64,000 nucleotides of DNA from AP-15 sp963762575 (GCA_963762575.1 CAVXLL010000001.1:248001-312000), one strand, 5' to 3'; positions 52,261 through 61,259 are shown, counted from the stretch's first letter. Translations and numbers: made by a program. The notes: generated by a model from the sequence alone, not told the origin.

Positions 52261-52473
52261 TCAAGCCAGCGGCTCGCCGTTGCCTCCATCGCCCTTTTTG
52301 GACACCGGCGCGGCACGTTGCTGCTGCGCGCGGGCCTGCTCCTTGCGCCGCCGCAGATTGTCGCGCAACGCCTTGGCCAGGCGCTGCTCCCGAGCTGCGC
52401 GTTCAGGGTTTTGTTTTGTGCCGGGCTGTAACGGTTGCGCCATCCCGCGATGCAACGGGAGGGTGTCGGTCAT
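52261..52473 (-). CDS. Small basic hypothetical protein
   Basis: A 70-residue basic protein. The middle (NPERAAREQRLAKALRDNLRRRKEQARA, about 22-49, in parts) forms one long charged helix. Similar short proteins with an ALRxNLRRRKxQAR pattern are, as I recall, common next to murA in alphaproteobacteria. It has no signal peptide or known domain. The M11 codon is an alternative start. It lies about 100 bases upstream of murA on the same strand. Confidence 0.6.
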   Translation of the reverse strand: MTDTLPLHRGMAQPLQPGTKQNPERAAREQRLAKALRDNLRRRKEQARAQQQRAAPVSKKGDGGNGEPLA

Positions 52474-52485
52474 GTCAAGCAGAAG

Positions 52486-52755
52486 CTATTCCTCGATCCG
52501 GATCTTCGCATGCGTCGCGAGGATCACGGCGACTGCCTGCTTTGCGGCGTATTCGGCCGATTGATCCGGATGCTGGCGCCGCCACGCCTCGACACCCGCC
52601 CGGTAACATTCCACCGAGGGGCATCCGGAGCGGCGCGCCGATTCGAACGCCTTCAGCACCGCCGCAGCGGCGATATTCGTCGTCGGATCGATCTTCGATA
52701 CACGCCAAACCATCAGGCGCTCATCGTGGTTAACCTCGGTCAACGCGGCAAACAT
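52486..52755 (-). CDS. Hypothetical protein
   Basis: An 89-residue protein from the start chosen at 52755 (MFAALTEVNHDERLM); an ATG at 52824 would add 23 residues. It is mostly helical and Ala-rich, with a central VLKAFESARRSGCPSVECYR segment and an acidic end (HAKIRIEE). I do not recognise a family. The gap to the next gene is 12 bases, so the two may share a transcript. Confidence 0.5.
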   Translation of the reverse strand: MFAALTEVNHDERLMVWRVSKIDPTTNIAAAAVLKAFESARRSGCPSVECYRAGVEAWRRQHPDQSAEYAAKQAVAVILATHAKIRIEE

Positions 52756-53289
52756 CGGCGTTCCCAGAGGGTTCCGGCAGGGCTCAGGGTGAGCGTGCAT
52801 TCCTTCGGCGCGCGTGCCTGACAAGACAGCTCGCGATCTCCTCTATCTCGGCTGCCGCACGTCGAGAGCGGAGGACGCGGCCGTCATTTCCTCCGCACTG
52901 GGCGCTTCCTAGATCCGCTGACCATCTCTCAGGCGACGCTAATCGAATCCTCGAACGGGGCGCTTTCGCCTCGGTCGAGTTCCGCAAGGCTCTCGACATC
53001 CTTAACGATCTCCGCGCCTTCCTCTTCGAGATATTGTCTCAAGGCCCCGCAGCATCACCCAGGAGCGGGGGGCGGTCGAGCATCGTAGCCAGCTTGTCAA
53101 AGGCCTCGATACCTGATCAGGAACCCGCAACGAAACATGGCTCGATCCGGCGTGGTCGCCAGGCACGGTTCCTCTCCTGTAACCCTCTCAGTGCTACAGC
53201 GTAGCCCATCCTACCACGAAGTGCCAGGCGATCCGCCTGCTTGCCAGCCCTCGGGATGCAAACGCGAGCGCGACACGCGGCAGGGTCGC
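52756..53289. other. Intergenic stretch with a possible small antitoxin-like remnant
   Basis: No intact gene is seen. On the minus strand, about 52938-53049, a frame reads LRQYLEEEGAEIVKDVESLA ending in a stop, and an adjacent frame reads AFDKLATMLDRPPLLGD; together they look like a broken small protein. I cannot name it. The rest up to the dioxygenase gene holds nothing recognisable. Confidence 0.3.
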
Positions 53290-54183
53290 TCAGGCGGCGA
53301 AGGTCGCGACCAGCCCTTCCTGCTCCAGCGTGTTTGCGTAATCCGTCACCGTTGTGCGGTGCAGGACGCGGCGCTGGGTGTCGTCATAGGGCCGGCCGCG
53401 ATGCATTGTGCAGCGATTGTCCCAGATGACGAGGTCGCCGACGGTCCAGCGGTGCTGGTAGACGAATTGCGGCTGGGTCGCGAAAGCGATCAGCTCCTCG
53501 ATCAGCGCCCTCCCCTCCTCGACCGGCCTGCCGACGATATGGGAGGCGTGCGAGGCGAGGTAGAGGCTGGTGCGCCCCGACGCCGGATGATGCCGCACCA
53601 GCGCCTGCGGCACCGGCGGCAATTGCTTGCAGATCTCGTCGTTGAACTCGGCGAAGCCGATCTGGCTGCGCGAGCGGAAGATGCTGTGCTCGACGACGAG
53701 CCCATCGATCTCGCGCTTTCTCGCCTCGGGCAGCGCATCCCACGCCGCCCGCAGATCGGCAAACTCGGTCTCGCCCCCTGATGAAGGAAGCTCGCGAGCT
53801 GACAGCAGCGAGCATTTCGCCGGGATGCGCTTGAACGAGCTGTCGGTATGCCAGAGCTGGTTACCGAGATTGAACAAGTTGCGGTGGTCGTCACGCGCGA
53901 GCACCTGCCCTTCGGCATCGAGGTTCGAAATGTCGGCGATATCGGGGCGCAGGCGCATCTTGGAGCCGGCATAGTTCGGGTTGACCTCGAGCGAGCCGAA
54001 CAGTTGGCTGAAGGCGAGTTGCCGTTCGTCGCCCAACGGCTGCCCCGGGAAGACGAGGATCCCGTAGCTGTTGAAGGCCGCTTCGATCTCGGCAAAGACT
54101 TCGGGTGTCACAGCCCGCGTGAGGTCGACCCCGCGCACCTCGGCGCCGAAGGTCGGGTGAAGCGGGGATACTTGCGTTGCCAT
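53290..54183 (-). CDS. TauD/TfdA family Fe(II)/2-oxoglutarate dioxygenase
   Basis: A 297-residue dioxygenase, cytoplasmic. The start at 54183 (MATQVSPLHPTFGAEVRG) matches the family. The iron triad is His112 and Asp114 in WHTDSSFK and the distal His near 258 in the MHRGRPYDD region, with an Arg close to the C-terminus for 2-oxoglutarate. Family members hydroxylate taurine, 2,4-D or other sulfonates and phenoxy acids; the substrate is open. It is divergent from the cyclase gene with only 33 bases between start codons. Confidence 0.92.
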   Translation of the reverse strand: MATQVSPLHPTFGAEVRGVDLTRAVTPEVFAEIEAAFNSYGILVFPGQPLGDERQLAFSQLFGSLEVNPNYAGSKMRLRPDIADISNLDAEGQVLARDDHRNLFNLGNQLWHTDSSFKRIPAKCSLLSARELPSSGGETEFADLRAAWDALPEARKREIDGLVVEHSIFRSRSQIGFAEFNDEICKQLPPVPQALVRHHPASGRTSLYLASHASHIVGRPVEEGRALIEELIAFATQPQFVYQHRWTVGDLVIWDNRCTMHRGRPYDDTQRRVLHRTTVTDYANTLEQEGLVATFAA

Positions 54184-54216
54184 ATTTGCTGCCCCGAGAA
54201 AGCGCGTTACCGTAAT

Positions 54217-55422
54217 ATGAGCGGGGATTCGAAAACGATCAATTCGGCCTCGGTGTCCACCTGCGGGATCAAAAAGATTGCCGATTGGCTGATTGACGGC
54301 GCCCGGTCGGCGCCGCTGCCGCAGCAGGTCTTGGCTCAACTCAGCGAGCGGCTCGCCGCTTGCGGCATCCCGCTCTGGCGGGTCGCAGTATTCGTGCGCA
54401 CTTTGCACCCGCAAGTCATGGGCCGGCGGTTTATCTGGCGGCCGGGTGCCGAGGTCGAGACTTCAGAAGCTCCGTACGAGCTCCTCGAAAGTGCAGATTT
54501 CCTCGAGAATCCGATTGCACAAGTTTACGCGACCGGGCGGGCGCTCCGCCGCAGGCTCGCCGACCCGGATTGTGCCGTGGATTTTCCGGTACTTTCGGAA
54601 CTTCGCGCTGAAGGGATAACCGATTATCTCGCGTTGCCGCTCGTCTTCAGCGACGGCGCCATTCACGCGGTGACCTGCACGACGCGGCAGGCCGGCGGCT
54701 TCACCGACGCGCAGATCGCCGGCATCGAGGCAATCATCACTCCATTGGCAAGGGTCACCGAGATCCGAGTATTGCGGCGGATGGGGAGCGTTCTGCTCGA
54801 TACCTATGTCGGGCACGACGCCGGCGAGCGCATCCTCGCCGGACGGATTCGGCGCGGCGACATCGAGGAGATCCACGCGGCGATCTGGCTGTCGGACATG
54901 CGCGGGTTCACCGCATTGGCCGACAGTCTGCCGCCGCGGGTCATGATCGATCTCCTCAACCGCTATTTCGATTGCCAGGTTCCGGTGATCCTCGAGCATG
55001 GCGCCGAGGTGCTGAAATTCATGGGCGACGGGCTGCTGGCGATTTTTACGATAGCTGCCAACGAAGCCGAGGTGTGCAAACGCGCACTCGCTGCCGCGCG
55101 CCGGGCACAGGCAAACATCGCGGCACTCTCGGATTCGGGCATGCCGGGGCTGCGGTTCGGCTTGGCGTTGCATATCGGCGATGTCCTCTACGGCAATATC
55201 GGCAGCGGCAATCGACTTGATTTCACTTGCATTGGTCCAGCCGTCAATTGTGCCGCCCGCATCGAAAAGCTCACCGGCCAGTTGGGCCGCGCTGTCCTCG
55301 CCTCTGGTGAATTCGCGCGCCACTGCGCAGGAGAATTCACCCCTCTCGGTGAATTTAGGCTGGCCGGCTTTAGCGCACCGCAATTGGTATTCGGACTCGA
55401 GGACTCACTTCAGCGTCAATAG
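54217..55422 (+). CDS. Class III adenylate/guanylate cyclase with N-terminal sensory-like region
   Basis: A 401-residue cytoplasmic protein. Residues 1-195 look like a GAF-type region without membrane segments. The cyclase domain (about 225-395) has metal Asp in WLSDMRGFTALAD (about 227-239), LKFMGDGLLAIF (about 266-277, with Lys and the second Asp), and LDFTCIGPAVNCAARIEKL (about 336-354), which carries the Asn and Arg of the transition-state site. All catalytic residues appear present. The start at 54217 is preferred over longer antisense-derived extensions. Its 3' end overlaps the convergent gene by 18 bases. Confidence 0.9.
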   Translation: MSGDSKTINSASVSTCGIKKIADWLIDGARSAPLPQQVLAQLSERLAACGIPLWRVAVFVRTLHPQVMGRRFIWRPGAEVETSEAPYELLESADFLENPIAQVYATGRALRRRLADPDCAVDFPVLSELRAEGITDYLALPLVFSDGAIHAVTCTTRQAGGFTDAQIAGIEAIITPLARVTEIRVLRRMGSVLLDTYVGHDAGERILAGRIRRGDIEEIHAAIWLSDMRGFTALADSLPPRVMIDLLNRYFDCQVPVILEHGAEVLKFMGDGLLAIFTIAANEAEVCKRALAAARRAQANIAALSDSGMPGLRFGLALHIGDVLYGNIGSGNRLDFTCIGPAVNCAARIEKLTGQLGRAVLASGEFARHCAGEFTPLGEFRLAGFSAPQLVFGLEDSLQRQ

Positions 55423-56130
55423 GCATCCATACCCCGAGATGTGCTGCCTGACGCCGGCGAGACGCAGAGCGTGCCACATCATCGCAGAAGCACTCGAAAG
55501 CACCGGCTTCCCCAGATCCTGCTCCAGCAGCTCCAATACCGGCAATGTCGGCATGCCGGTGCCGCTGAGAAAGATGGCTTCGGCGTCTGCCCTGTCGACG
55601 AGCCGCGCCAGCCCATAAGCCCGCTCGGCCGTCTCGTCGTAGATGTTGGTGACGCCCTGCAGATTGGCGAAATTGACGACCTCCAGGCCGTGCGCTTCCA
55701 AATGCGCCTTGCCCTGCAATGTCGTCTGCGCCGAATAGGGCGTTCCGAGCGCGAGCCGGCGCACATTGAGCCGCTCGAGCGCCCGCAGCACCGACCCGAA
55801 GGCCGTGATCACGCGCTTGCCAGTCGATTTCTCGATTCGAGCCAGCAGATCGGCTTCACCTTCGCGGCCGAGATAATAGCTCGTCGCGGTGTGAGCCACG
55901 ACGATGACATCCGGCTCGACCGATGCGAGCAGCTCGATGCTGCCGTCCATATTGTCGATCATCGTGCGAGTTCGCTCGTCCTGGCCATCGAGAGAGCCGG
56001 GGGCCCCGTGTGCGGCCATGCGATGAAAGTGCACCGACACTCCCTCGGGCGCTAACGCTATCATTTCCGTTTCCACTGTCGGATTTCCCGGCGGCAGCAG
56101 AAACCCAAGTCGCGCTCTCCAGCCGATCAT
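55405..56130 (-). CDS. Maleate isomerase/arylmalonate decarboxylase-like protein without the catalytic cysteines
   Basis: A 241-residue protein of the Asp/Glu racemase superfamily. The opening RLGFLLPPGNPTVETEM (about 7-23) and ALGTPYSAQT (about 126-135) match the maleate cis-trans isomerase group. The two catalytic positions differ: the first Cys region reads VVAHTATSYYLG (about 76-87) and the second reads FLSGTGMPTL (about 192-201), with Gly in place of Cys. The usual isomerase or decarboxylase chemistry is therefore in doubt. It is followed downstream on the complementary side by the cyclase gene end; the CoA transferase gene lies 15 bases upstream. Confidence 0.82.
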   Translation of the reverse strand: MIGWRARLGFLLPPGNPTVETEMIALAPEGVSVHFHRMAAHGAPGSLDGQDERTRTMIDNMDGSIELLASVEPDVIVVAHTATSYYLGREGEADLLARIEKSTGKRVITAFGSVLRALERLNVRRLALGTPYSAQTTLQGKAHLEAHGLEVVNFANLQGVTNIYDETAERAYGLARLVDRADAEAIFLSGTGMPTLPVLELLEQDLGKPVLSSASAMMWHALRLAGVRQHISGYGCLLTLK

Positions 56131-56145
56131 CGCCTGTAACTCCGG

Positions 56146-57342
56146 TCAGATAACCCCGTCGTCGCGCAGCCGCCTTACCTCGACGGGGTCGACACCACAG
56201 AGCTCGCCGAGCACGGCCTCGGTGTGCTCGCCGAGCAATGGCGGGCGGGTCACCTTGGCCGGCGAGTCCGACAGTTTGATCGGGCAGCCGACGGTCTTGT
56301 AAGTGCCGCGCGTCGGGTAATCGATGTCGAGGATCATCTCGCGCGCTTTCAGATGCGGGTCGGCGAGCACCTCGCCGGTGTCCTGGCAGGCGCCGCAAGG
56401 AACTCCCGCCTCGCCCAGCAGCCGCATGACCTCGTGCTTGCTGCGTCCGCGCGTCCATTCTTCGATAATCGCATTCAGCGCGTCACGGTTTTCCCAGCGC
56501 ATCTCCGACGTATCGAAGCGCGGATCGTCCGCCAATTCGGGCCGGCCCATCGCCTTCACCATGGCCGGCCACATCTGCTGCTGCGCAGTGATGAAAACAT
56601 AGTCGTTCGGGCCGCCGGGCGCGCACGGATAAGTCGTGCTCGGCACCCCTGTACCCATCTGATTGCCGCGCCTCGGCATTGCATGACCGAAACGCTGATG
56701 GTCGCGCAGGCTGACGCGGATCAGGTTGACGACCGCATCCTGCATCGACACCTCGACGCACTGCCCGCGTCCGGAATTGTGGCGCTGCTGCAATGCCGCG
56801 AGGATGCCGATCGCCATGTGCATGCCGGTGCCGGAATCGCCGATCGCCGGGACGACAAAGGTCGGGGGGTTCTCCGGGTAGCCGGTAACGCTCATCGCCC
56901 CGCCCATCGCCTGCGCGACCGGCTCGAAGCTCTTGTAATTGGCATAGGGCCCATAGCTGCCGAAGCCCTTGATCGTCGCATAGATGAGCCGCGGGTTGAT
57001 CTTCGACAGAACCTCCCAGCCGAGGCCGAGCCGGTCGAGGGCACCCGGGCTGAAATTCTCGACCAGCACGTCCGAATTGGCGATCAGCTCCTTGAACAGC
57101 TCCTTCCCGCGGCCGGTCTTCAGATTGAGGGTCAGGCTGCGCTTGTTGGCATTGAACAGCAGGAAAAAGAGGCTGTCGCTGTCCTCCCGGTCGCGCATGT
57201 TGCGGCGGGCGATGTCACCGCCCTTCGGCTCTTCGAGCTTGATCACATCGGCGCCGAGAAAGCCGAGGATCTGCGCGCAGGCGGGCCCCGCCTGATTATG
57301 GGTCATGTCGACGACGCGAATGCCCGAGAGCGCCTTGTCCAT
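56146..57342 (-). CDS. CaiB/BaiF family CoA transferase
   Basis: A 398-residue class III CoA transferase. The start at 57342 (MDKALSGIRVVDMTHN) matches the family. GADVIKLEEPKGGDIAR (about 30-46), NKRSLTLNLKTGRGKELF (about 68-85) and the catalytic Asp region VEVSMQDAVVNL (about 200-211) are present. It moves CoA between organic acids in degradation pathways. It lies between the LLM oxidoreductase gene (39 bases) and the isomerase-like gene (15 bases) and probably forms an operon with both. Confidence 0.93.
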   Translation of the reverse strand: MDKALSGIRVVDMTHNQAGPACAQILGFLGADVIKLEEPKGGDIARRNMRDREDSDSLFFLLFNANKRSLTLNLKTGRGKELFKELIANSDVLVENFSPGALDRLGLGWEVLSKINPRLIYATIKGFGSYGPYANYKSFEPVAQAMGGAMSVTGYPENPPTFVVPAIGDSGTGMHMAIGILAALQQRHNSGRGQCVEVSMQDAVVNLIRVSLRDHQRFGHAMPRRGNQMGTGVPSTTYPCAPGGPNDYVFITAQQQMWPAMVKAMGRPELADDPRFDTSEMRWENRDALNAIIEEWTRGRSKHEVMRLLGEAGVPCGACQDTGEVLADPHLKAREMILDIDYPTRGTYKTVGCPIKLSDSPAKVTRPPLLGEHTEAVLGELCGVDPVEVRRLRDDGVI

Positions 57343-57380
57343 ACTGATCCTCCCGATTAAAGGCCCACTTCCTTTGGTTG

Positions 57381-58205
57381 CTAAAGAAAATCGCGGATGC
57401 GTTCGAGCTCGTCGAGCGCTCCGGCCGGAGAGACGACGAGAACCTCGTCGAAGCCGATGCGCTCCAGACGCTTCAGCCGCTGGCGCGCGTCGTCGGGCAG
57501 ACAGACGAGCGAGACCTTGGCGCGCTCGGCCAGACTGCCGGCTTCGGGCTGGGCGCTGAGGTCGACGACGACATTGGCGAGAACGGCATTGGTGCCGCCG
57601 GCTTCGCGATAAAGGCGCATGCCATTTTCGAGATCCTCCCAGCTGCTGTAGAGGCCCGAGGCAATCCAGCCTTGGCACTGCTTTGCGGCATAATTGATCC
57701 AGCGCGGGTTGCGCCAGGCGCCGAGCAATACCGGCGGCCCGCCCTCGCATCCCGGCCAAGGCGACAACGTGCCGCCGTTGACCGGCTCGCCGCGCCAGGC
57801 CCGCCGCATGATCTCCAACGAACTCATCAGGGTGCGAAAGCGCTGATCGTAATCAGCGCCGAGGAGATCGAAATCGGCTTGCGTCGATCCGCTGCCGACG
57901 CCGAGCCGCAAGCGGCCGCCGGACACCGCCTGAACCGACTGCACGCGATGGGCGAGCTCGATCGGGTTGCGCAGCGAGACTTGCAGCACCGCGGTGCCGA
58001 GCTCGACCCGCTCGGTCGCAGCAGACAGCACCCCGAGGGCGACGAGCGGGTCGAGGGTCGGCCGGCCGCGGCCGAGCGAGTTGGTGACCCAGATCCCGGG
58101 AAACCCCCGCCTTTCGATCCGGCGGGCGTAATCGACGATGCGGCCCAACGGCCGATCGCGCGGATCCGTGCCCGGACGCAAAAACGTCACGACACTTAGT
58201 CGCAT
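57381..58205 (-). CDS. LLM class flavin-dependent oxidoreductase
   Basis: A 274-residue TIM-barrel oxidoreductase of the luciferase-like (F420/FMN) family. The start at 58205 (MRLSVVTFLRPGTD) is chosen by family match. It has GIWVTNSLGRGRPTLDPLV (about 41-59), ERVELGTAVLQVSLRNPIEL (about 69-88) and LRLGVGSGSTQADFDLLG (about 104-121). Its coenzyme and substrate cannot be decided from sequence. It is the first gene of the minus-strand catabolic operon and is divergent from the sulfite dehydrogenase gene. Confidence 0.9.
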   Translation of the reverse strand: MRLSVVTFLRPGTDPRDRPLGRIVDYARRIERRGFPGIWVTNSLGRGRPTLDPLVALGVLSAATERVELGTAVLQVSLRNPIELAHRVQSVQAVSGGRLRLGVGSGSTQADFDLLGADYDQRFRTLMSSLEIMRRAWRGEPVNGGTLSPWPGCEGGPPVLLGAWRNPRWINYAAKQCQGWIASGLYSSWEDLENGMRLYREAGGTNAVLANVVVDLSAQPEAGSLAERAKVSLVCLPDDARQRLKRLERIGFDEVLVVSPAGALDELERIRDFL

Positions 58206-58355
58206 AGCTCCTCTCTCGATACGTGCAGCTGGACAACAATGCATCGATCCTCGGCGCCAGCCAACTGCCGAATGGTCTCCTGTTTGCGCGCCGACGCCTC
58301 TCGCGGCATGCTCTCGTCCGAAGAAGCCGCTCGGCGCACTTCAGGAGGAATCGAG

Positions 58356-59630
58356 ATGGGCAGAAAGCGAACGGCCGGTAACGGGCCGGATATGGCTGGA
58401 AACGGGCTCCTCGATCGCCGAGCCCTGCTGGCGGCCGGGGCTGCGCTGAGCGGCGCGGGGGCGATCGGTGCTCGGCCTGCGTTCGGTGCCGCAGAGCTTT
58501 CAATCGAACCATGGATGACGGAGTCGGGCTCGCCCTTTACCGGTTACGGGCAACCCTCGAGGTTTGAAGCAAAGGTGGTCAGGACGTTTGCAAGTGCGCC
58601 GGGCACGACGGGTACCGGTTCCTCGCGAACGCCGCTGCAGCGGCTCAATGGCACGATCACGCCGAACGGCCTCCACTTCGAACGCCACCACTCCGGCATT
58701 CCGGACATCGATCCGGATGCTCACCGGCTGCTGGTTCATGGCCTCGTCAAGCGATCGCTCGTTTTCACCCTTGAGGCGCTGGCCCGTTATCCGATGGAGA
58801 CGCGCATCGCCTTCATAGAATGCGGCGGCAATACCGGCGCGCTCTATCAGAAGGAGCCGGCCCAGTTAGACCTTCAAGCGAGCCACGGCCTATTGTCCTG
58901 CGCCGAGTGGACGGGTGTCAGGCTCGCGCTCCTGCTCGATGAAGCTGGTGTCGAGCCGCAAGCACAGTGGCTTCTCGCCGAGGGTGCCGATGCGGCCGGC
59001 ATGAGCCGCAGCGTCCCGATGAAGGCGGTGGACGAAGCATTGGTGGCGCTTTACCAGAACGGCGAGCGCGTCCGACCGTCGAACGGCTATCCGCTGCGGC
59101 TGCTGTTGCCGGGTTATGAAGGCAACATGAACGTCAAGTGGCTGCGGCGGATCAAAGTCACCGCCGGTCCGACGATGACAAAGGACGAGACCTCCAAATA
59201 TACGATCCTGTTGCCCAGCGGCAAGTCATTGCAATTCGTCTTCCCGATCGAAACCAAATCGGTCATCACCAATCCCTCGCCGGGCTTGAACTTGAAGGGT
59301 GCCGGCCTTTACGAGATCTCGGGCCTGGCCTGGTCGGGTTACGGCAAGATCACCCGGGTCGACGTCTCCGCCGACGGCGGAAAGAGCTGGGCTCCGGCGG
59401 CCCTGCAGGAGCCGGTCTTGCCAAAGGCGCTGACCCGGTTTCGCATACCGTGGCGATGGGACGGCGGCCCGGCGGTGCTGCAGAGCCGCGCGACAGACGG
59501 TTCCGGGTATGTCCAGCCGACGCGCGCCGCGCTGATCGCCGAACGCGGCACGAAGACGTTCTATCACTTCAACGGCATCATCAGCTGGGCGATCGGCGAG
59601 CACGGGGAGGTCCGGCATGTGTATGCGTAG
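58356..59630 (+). CDS. Sulfite dehydrogenase molybdenum subunit, SoxC/SorA-like
   Basis: A 424-residue periplasmic molybdopterin enzyme of the sulfite oxidase family. The start at 58356 follows AGGAGGA. A Tat-type signal has DRRALLAAGAALSGAG (about 19-34) with cleavage near AFGA. The Mo-binding Cys is at about residue 156 in AFIECGGNTG. The C-terminal Ig-like dimerisation domain (about 310-424) shows RVDVSADGGKSWAPA. It oxidises sulfite to sulfate, passing electrons to the cytochrome next to it, whose gene it overlaps by 14 bases. Other sox genes are not in view. Confidence 0.92.
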   Translation: MGRKRTAGNGPDMAGNGLLDRRALLAAGAALSGAGAIGARPAFGAAELSIEPWMTESGSPFTGYGQPSRFEAKVVRTFASAPGTTGTGSSRTPLQRLNGTITPNGLHFERHHSGIPDIDPDAHRLLVHGLVKRSLVFTLEALARYPMETRIAFIECGGNTGALYQKEPAQLDLQASHGLLSCAEWTGVRLALLLDEAGVEPQAQWLLAEGADAAGMSRSVPMKAVDEALVALYQNGERVRPSNGYPLRLLLPGYEGNMNVKWLRRIKVTAGPTMTKDETSKYTILLPSGKSLQFVFPIETKSVITNPSPGLNLKGAGLYEISGLAWSGYGKITRVDVSADGGKSWAPAALQEPVLPKALTRFRIPWRWDGGPAVLQSRATDGSGYVQPTRAALIAERGTKTFYHFNGIISWAIGEHGEVRHVYA

Positions 59631-60144
59631 GCAATTGAGCGCCGTTTGGGCCTTGCTCTTCTTGTCGACGGCCGCGCTCGCCGAGACGCCTGACCTCGGG
59701 CAACCCGTAACCCCAGAAGAAATGGCCGTTTGGGACATCAGCATCGGCCCCGATGGCGCCGGTCTACCGTCCGGCAGCGGCACCCCGCAACAAGGCGAGG
59801 AAGTATATGTCGAAAAATGCCTGGGGTGCCACGGCGAGAAGGGGTCGGGCAAACCCAATGACCAGCTGGTCGGAGGGCTCGGCACTTTGACCGGCGACCA
59901 GCCTGCCGTGAAGACCGTCGGCAGCTTTTGGCCCTATGCGACGACATTGTTCGACTATGTGCGCCGCGCAATGCCGGCGAATGCGCCGAGATCCCTCAGC
60001 GATGACGAGGTCTACGCGGTCTGCGCCTACATTCTCCAGCTCAACGGCATCATCGACGAGAGCGCGGTCATGAATGCGCAGACCTTGGCAAAGGTGCAGA
60101 TGCCGAACCGCGACGGTTTTATTCCCTTCTCTCGGTCACAATAG
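59617..60144 (+). CDS. Cytochrome c subunit, SoxD/SorB-like
   Basis: A 175-residue periplasmic monoheme cytochrome. The signal peptide ends near residue 22 (AALAE). The heme motif CLGCH is at 68-72, and Met119 in RRAMPANAPRS is the likely distal ligand. The ending MPNRDGFIP matches SoxD-type cytochromes. It overlaps the sulfite dehydrogenase gene by 14 bases and accepts its electrons. It is shorter than the two-heme SoxD of Paracoccus. Confidence 0.92.
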   Translation: MCMRRQLSAVWALLFLSTAALAETPDLGQPVTPEEMAVWDISIGPDGAGLPSGSGTPQQGEEVYVEKCLGCHGEKGSGKPNDQLVGGLGTLTGDQPAVKTVGSFWPYATTLFDYVRRAMPANAPRSLSDDEVYAVCAYILQLNGIIDESAVMNAQTLAKVQMPNRDGFIPFSRSQ

Positions 60145-60161
60145 TCGCGCTCTTTCCGGCT

Positions 60162-61259
60162 ATGAAATTTTCCTTCACTCCGGTCTCGATTTCCACCCGC
60201 AGGAAGCTGGGCTCGATCCTGCTGGCCGTTGCGATCTTTGCGCTGCTTGCCGGGCTGGTGAGCAGCGCCAACGGGCGCCCGGTCGTCTTTGCCGTTCTCA
60301 ATGCCATCCTTCTCGGTGCGGCGGTCGGTCTCTTTGAACAATTCTATGTCCAGAGCCTCCGCGGCCGTTGGATACGCAATATTCACCCGCTGCGCGCCAT
60401 CGCGATCTACACGGTCGTGGTGGTCATAATATTCGTTATCGTCATCAATTTAACCCATCTGCTGCTGTGGCCGTTCTACCGATTGCCGGTACCCTATGGC
60501 CGGATGCCGTTTGTTCTTCCGGTGGTGATCGCATTTTCGGTCATCGGGATAGTCGTGATGCGAACCGTTCATTTCATCGGTATCGAAACTCTGTTTCATC
60601 TGACGATCGGCACTTATCATCGCCCGGTAGTCGAGGAGAAGGTCCTGCTGTTTCTCGACATCAACAATTCCACGGGGATCGCCGAAAGACTGGGCGCGAT
60701 CCAGACAAAATCCCTGGTGGGTAAGTTTCTTTTCGACGTCTCGAAACCGATCACCGATCATGGAGGCGAGATCTATTTGTACAAGGGTGACGGGCTGATC
60801 ACATTGTGGGATTGGCACGAAGCGGTCAAAGAAGACAGGATTTTGCGGGCGATCGATGCGGTGTTTGCGACGATCGCGCGGGAGCAACCGGAGTTCTTGG
60901 AGCAGTTCGGCGTCGTTCCGTCCTTCCGGATCGGAGTTCATGGCGGTGAGGTCGTCGTCAGCGAGCAGGGCGACACGAAGCGGGCCATCGGGGTCTACGG
61001 GGCCACGATCAATATCGCGGCCCGTATGGAGGAGGCAGCAAAAGCGCACAATGTTTCGTGTGCGGTTTCCGGCGATGTCGCGACCGCCCTCGTCGATCAT
61101 GACGGCCGACTGCGCCCGATCGCGACCGAAAAAGTCAGAGGAAGCGCCATCGAAATCCCGATTTTCGAATATCGTGCCGCAGGCGAGGGGTGCAGCCAAC
61201 CTCACACAGCGGCTTCGCGGAATGCTTTTTGGGCGGGGCCGATAAAAACAGCACGATGA
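60162..61259 (+). CDS. Membrane-bound class III nucleotide cyclase
   Basis: A 365-residue protein. Four hydrophobic segments (about 15-35, 42-58, 82-105 and 118-138) form an N-terminal membrane domain, followed by a cyclase domain (about 160-345). Metal Asp residues are in LLFLDINNSTGIAE (about 163-176) and YLYKGDGLITLW (about 203-214). The C-terminal IGVYGATINIAARMEEA (about 278-294) carries Asn and Arg. The Lys normally three before the GD motif is Leu here, with Lys shifted next to the Gly, so substrate choice is unclear. It starts 17 bases after the cytochrome gene, so it is probably co-transcribed with the sulfite dehydrogenase. Confidence 0.88.
   Translation: MKFSFTPVSISTRRKLGSILLAVAIFALLAGLVSSANGRPVVFAVLNAILLGAAVGLFEQFYVQSLRGRWIRNIHPLRAIAIYTVVVVIIFVIVINLTHLLLWPFYRLPVPYGRMPFVLPVVIAFSVIGIVVMRTVHFIGIETLFHLTIGTYHRPVVEEKVLLFLDINNSTGIAERLGAIQTKSLVGKFLFDVSKPITDHGGEIYLYKGDGLITLWDWHEAVKEDRILRAIDAVFATIAREQPEFLEQFGVVPSFRIGVHGGEVVVSEQGDTKRAIGVYGATINIAARMEEAAKAHNVSCAVSGDVATALVDHDGRLRPIATEKVRGSAIEIPIFEYRAAGEGCSQPHTAASRNAFWAGPIKTAR

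Noticed and set aside
58356..60144. Complete Sox thiosulfate oxidation system
   Set aside because: Only the SoxCD-like pair is present; SoxXYZAB genes are not in the window.
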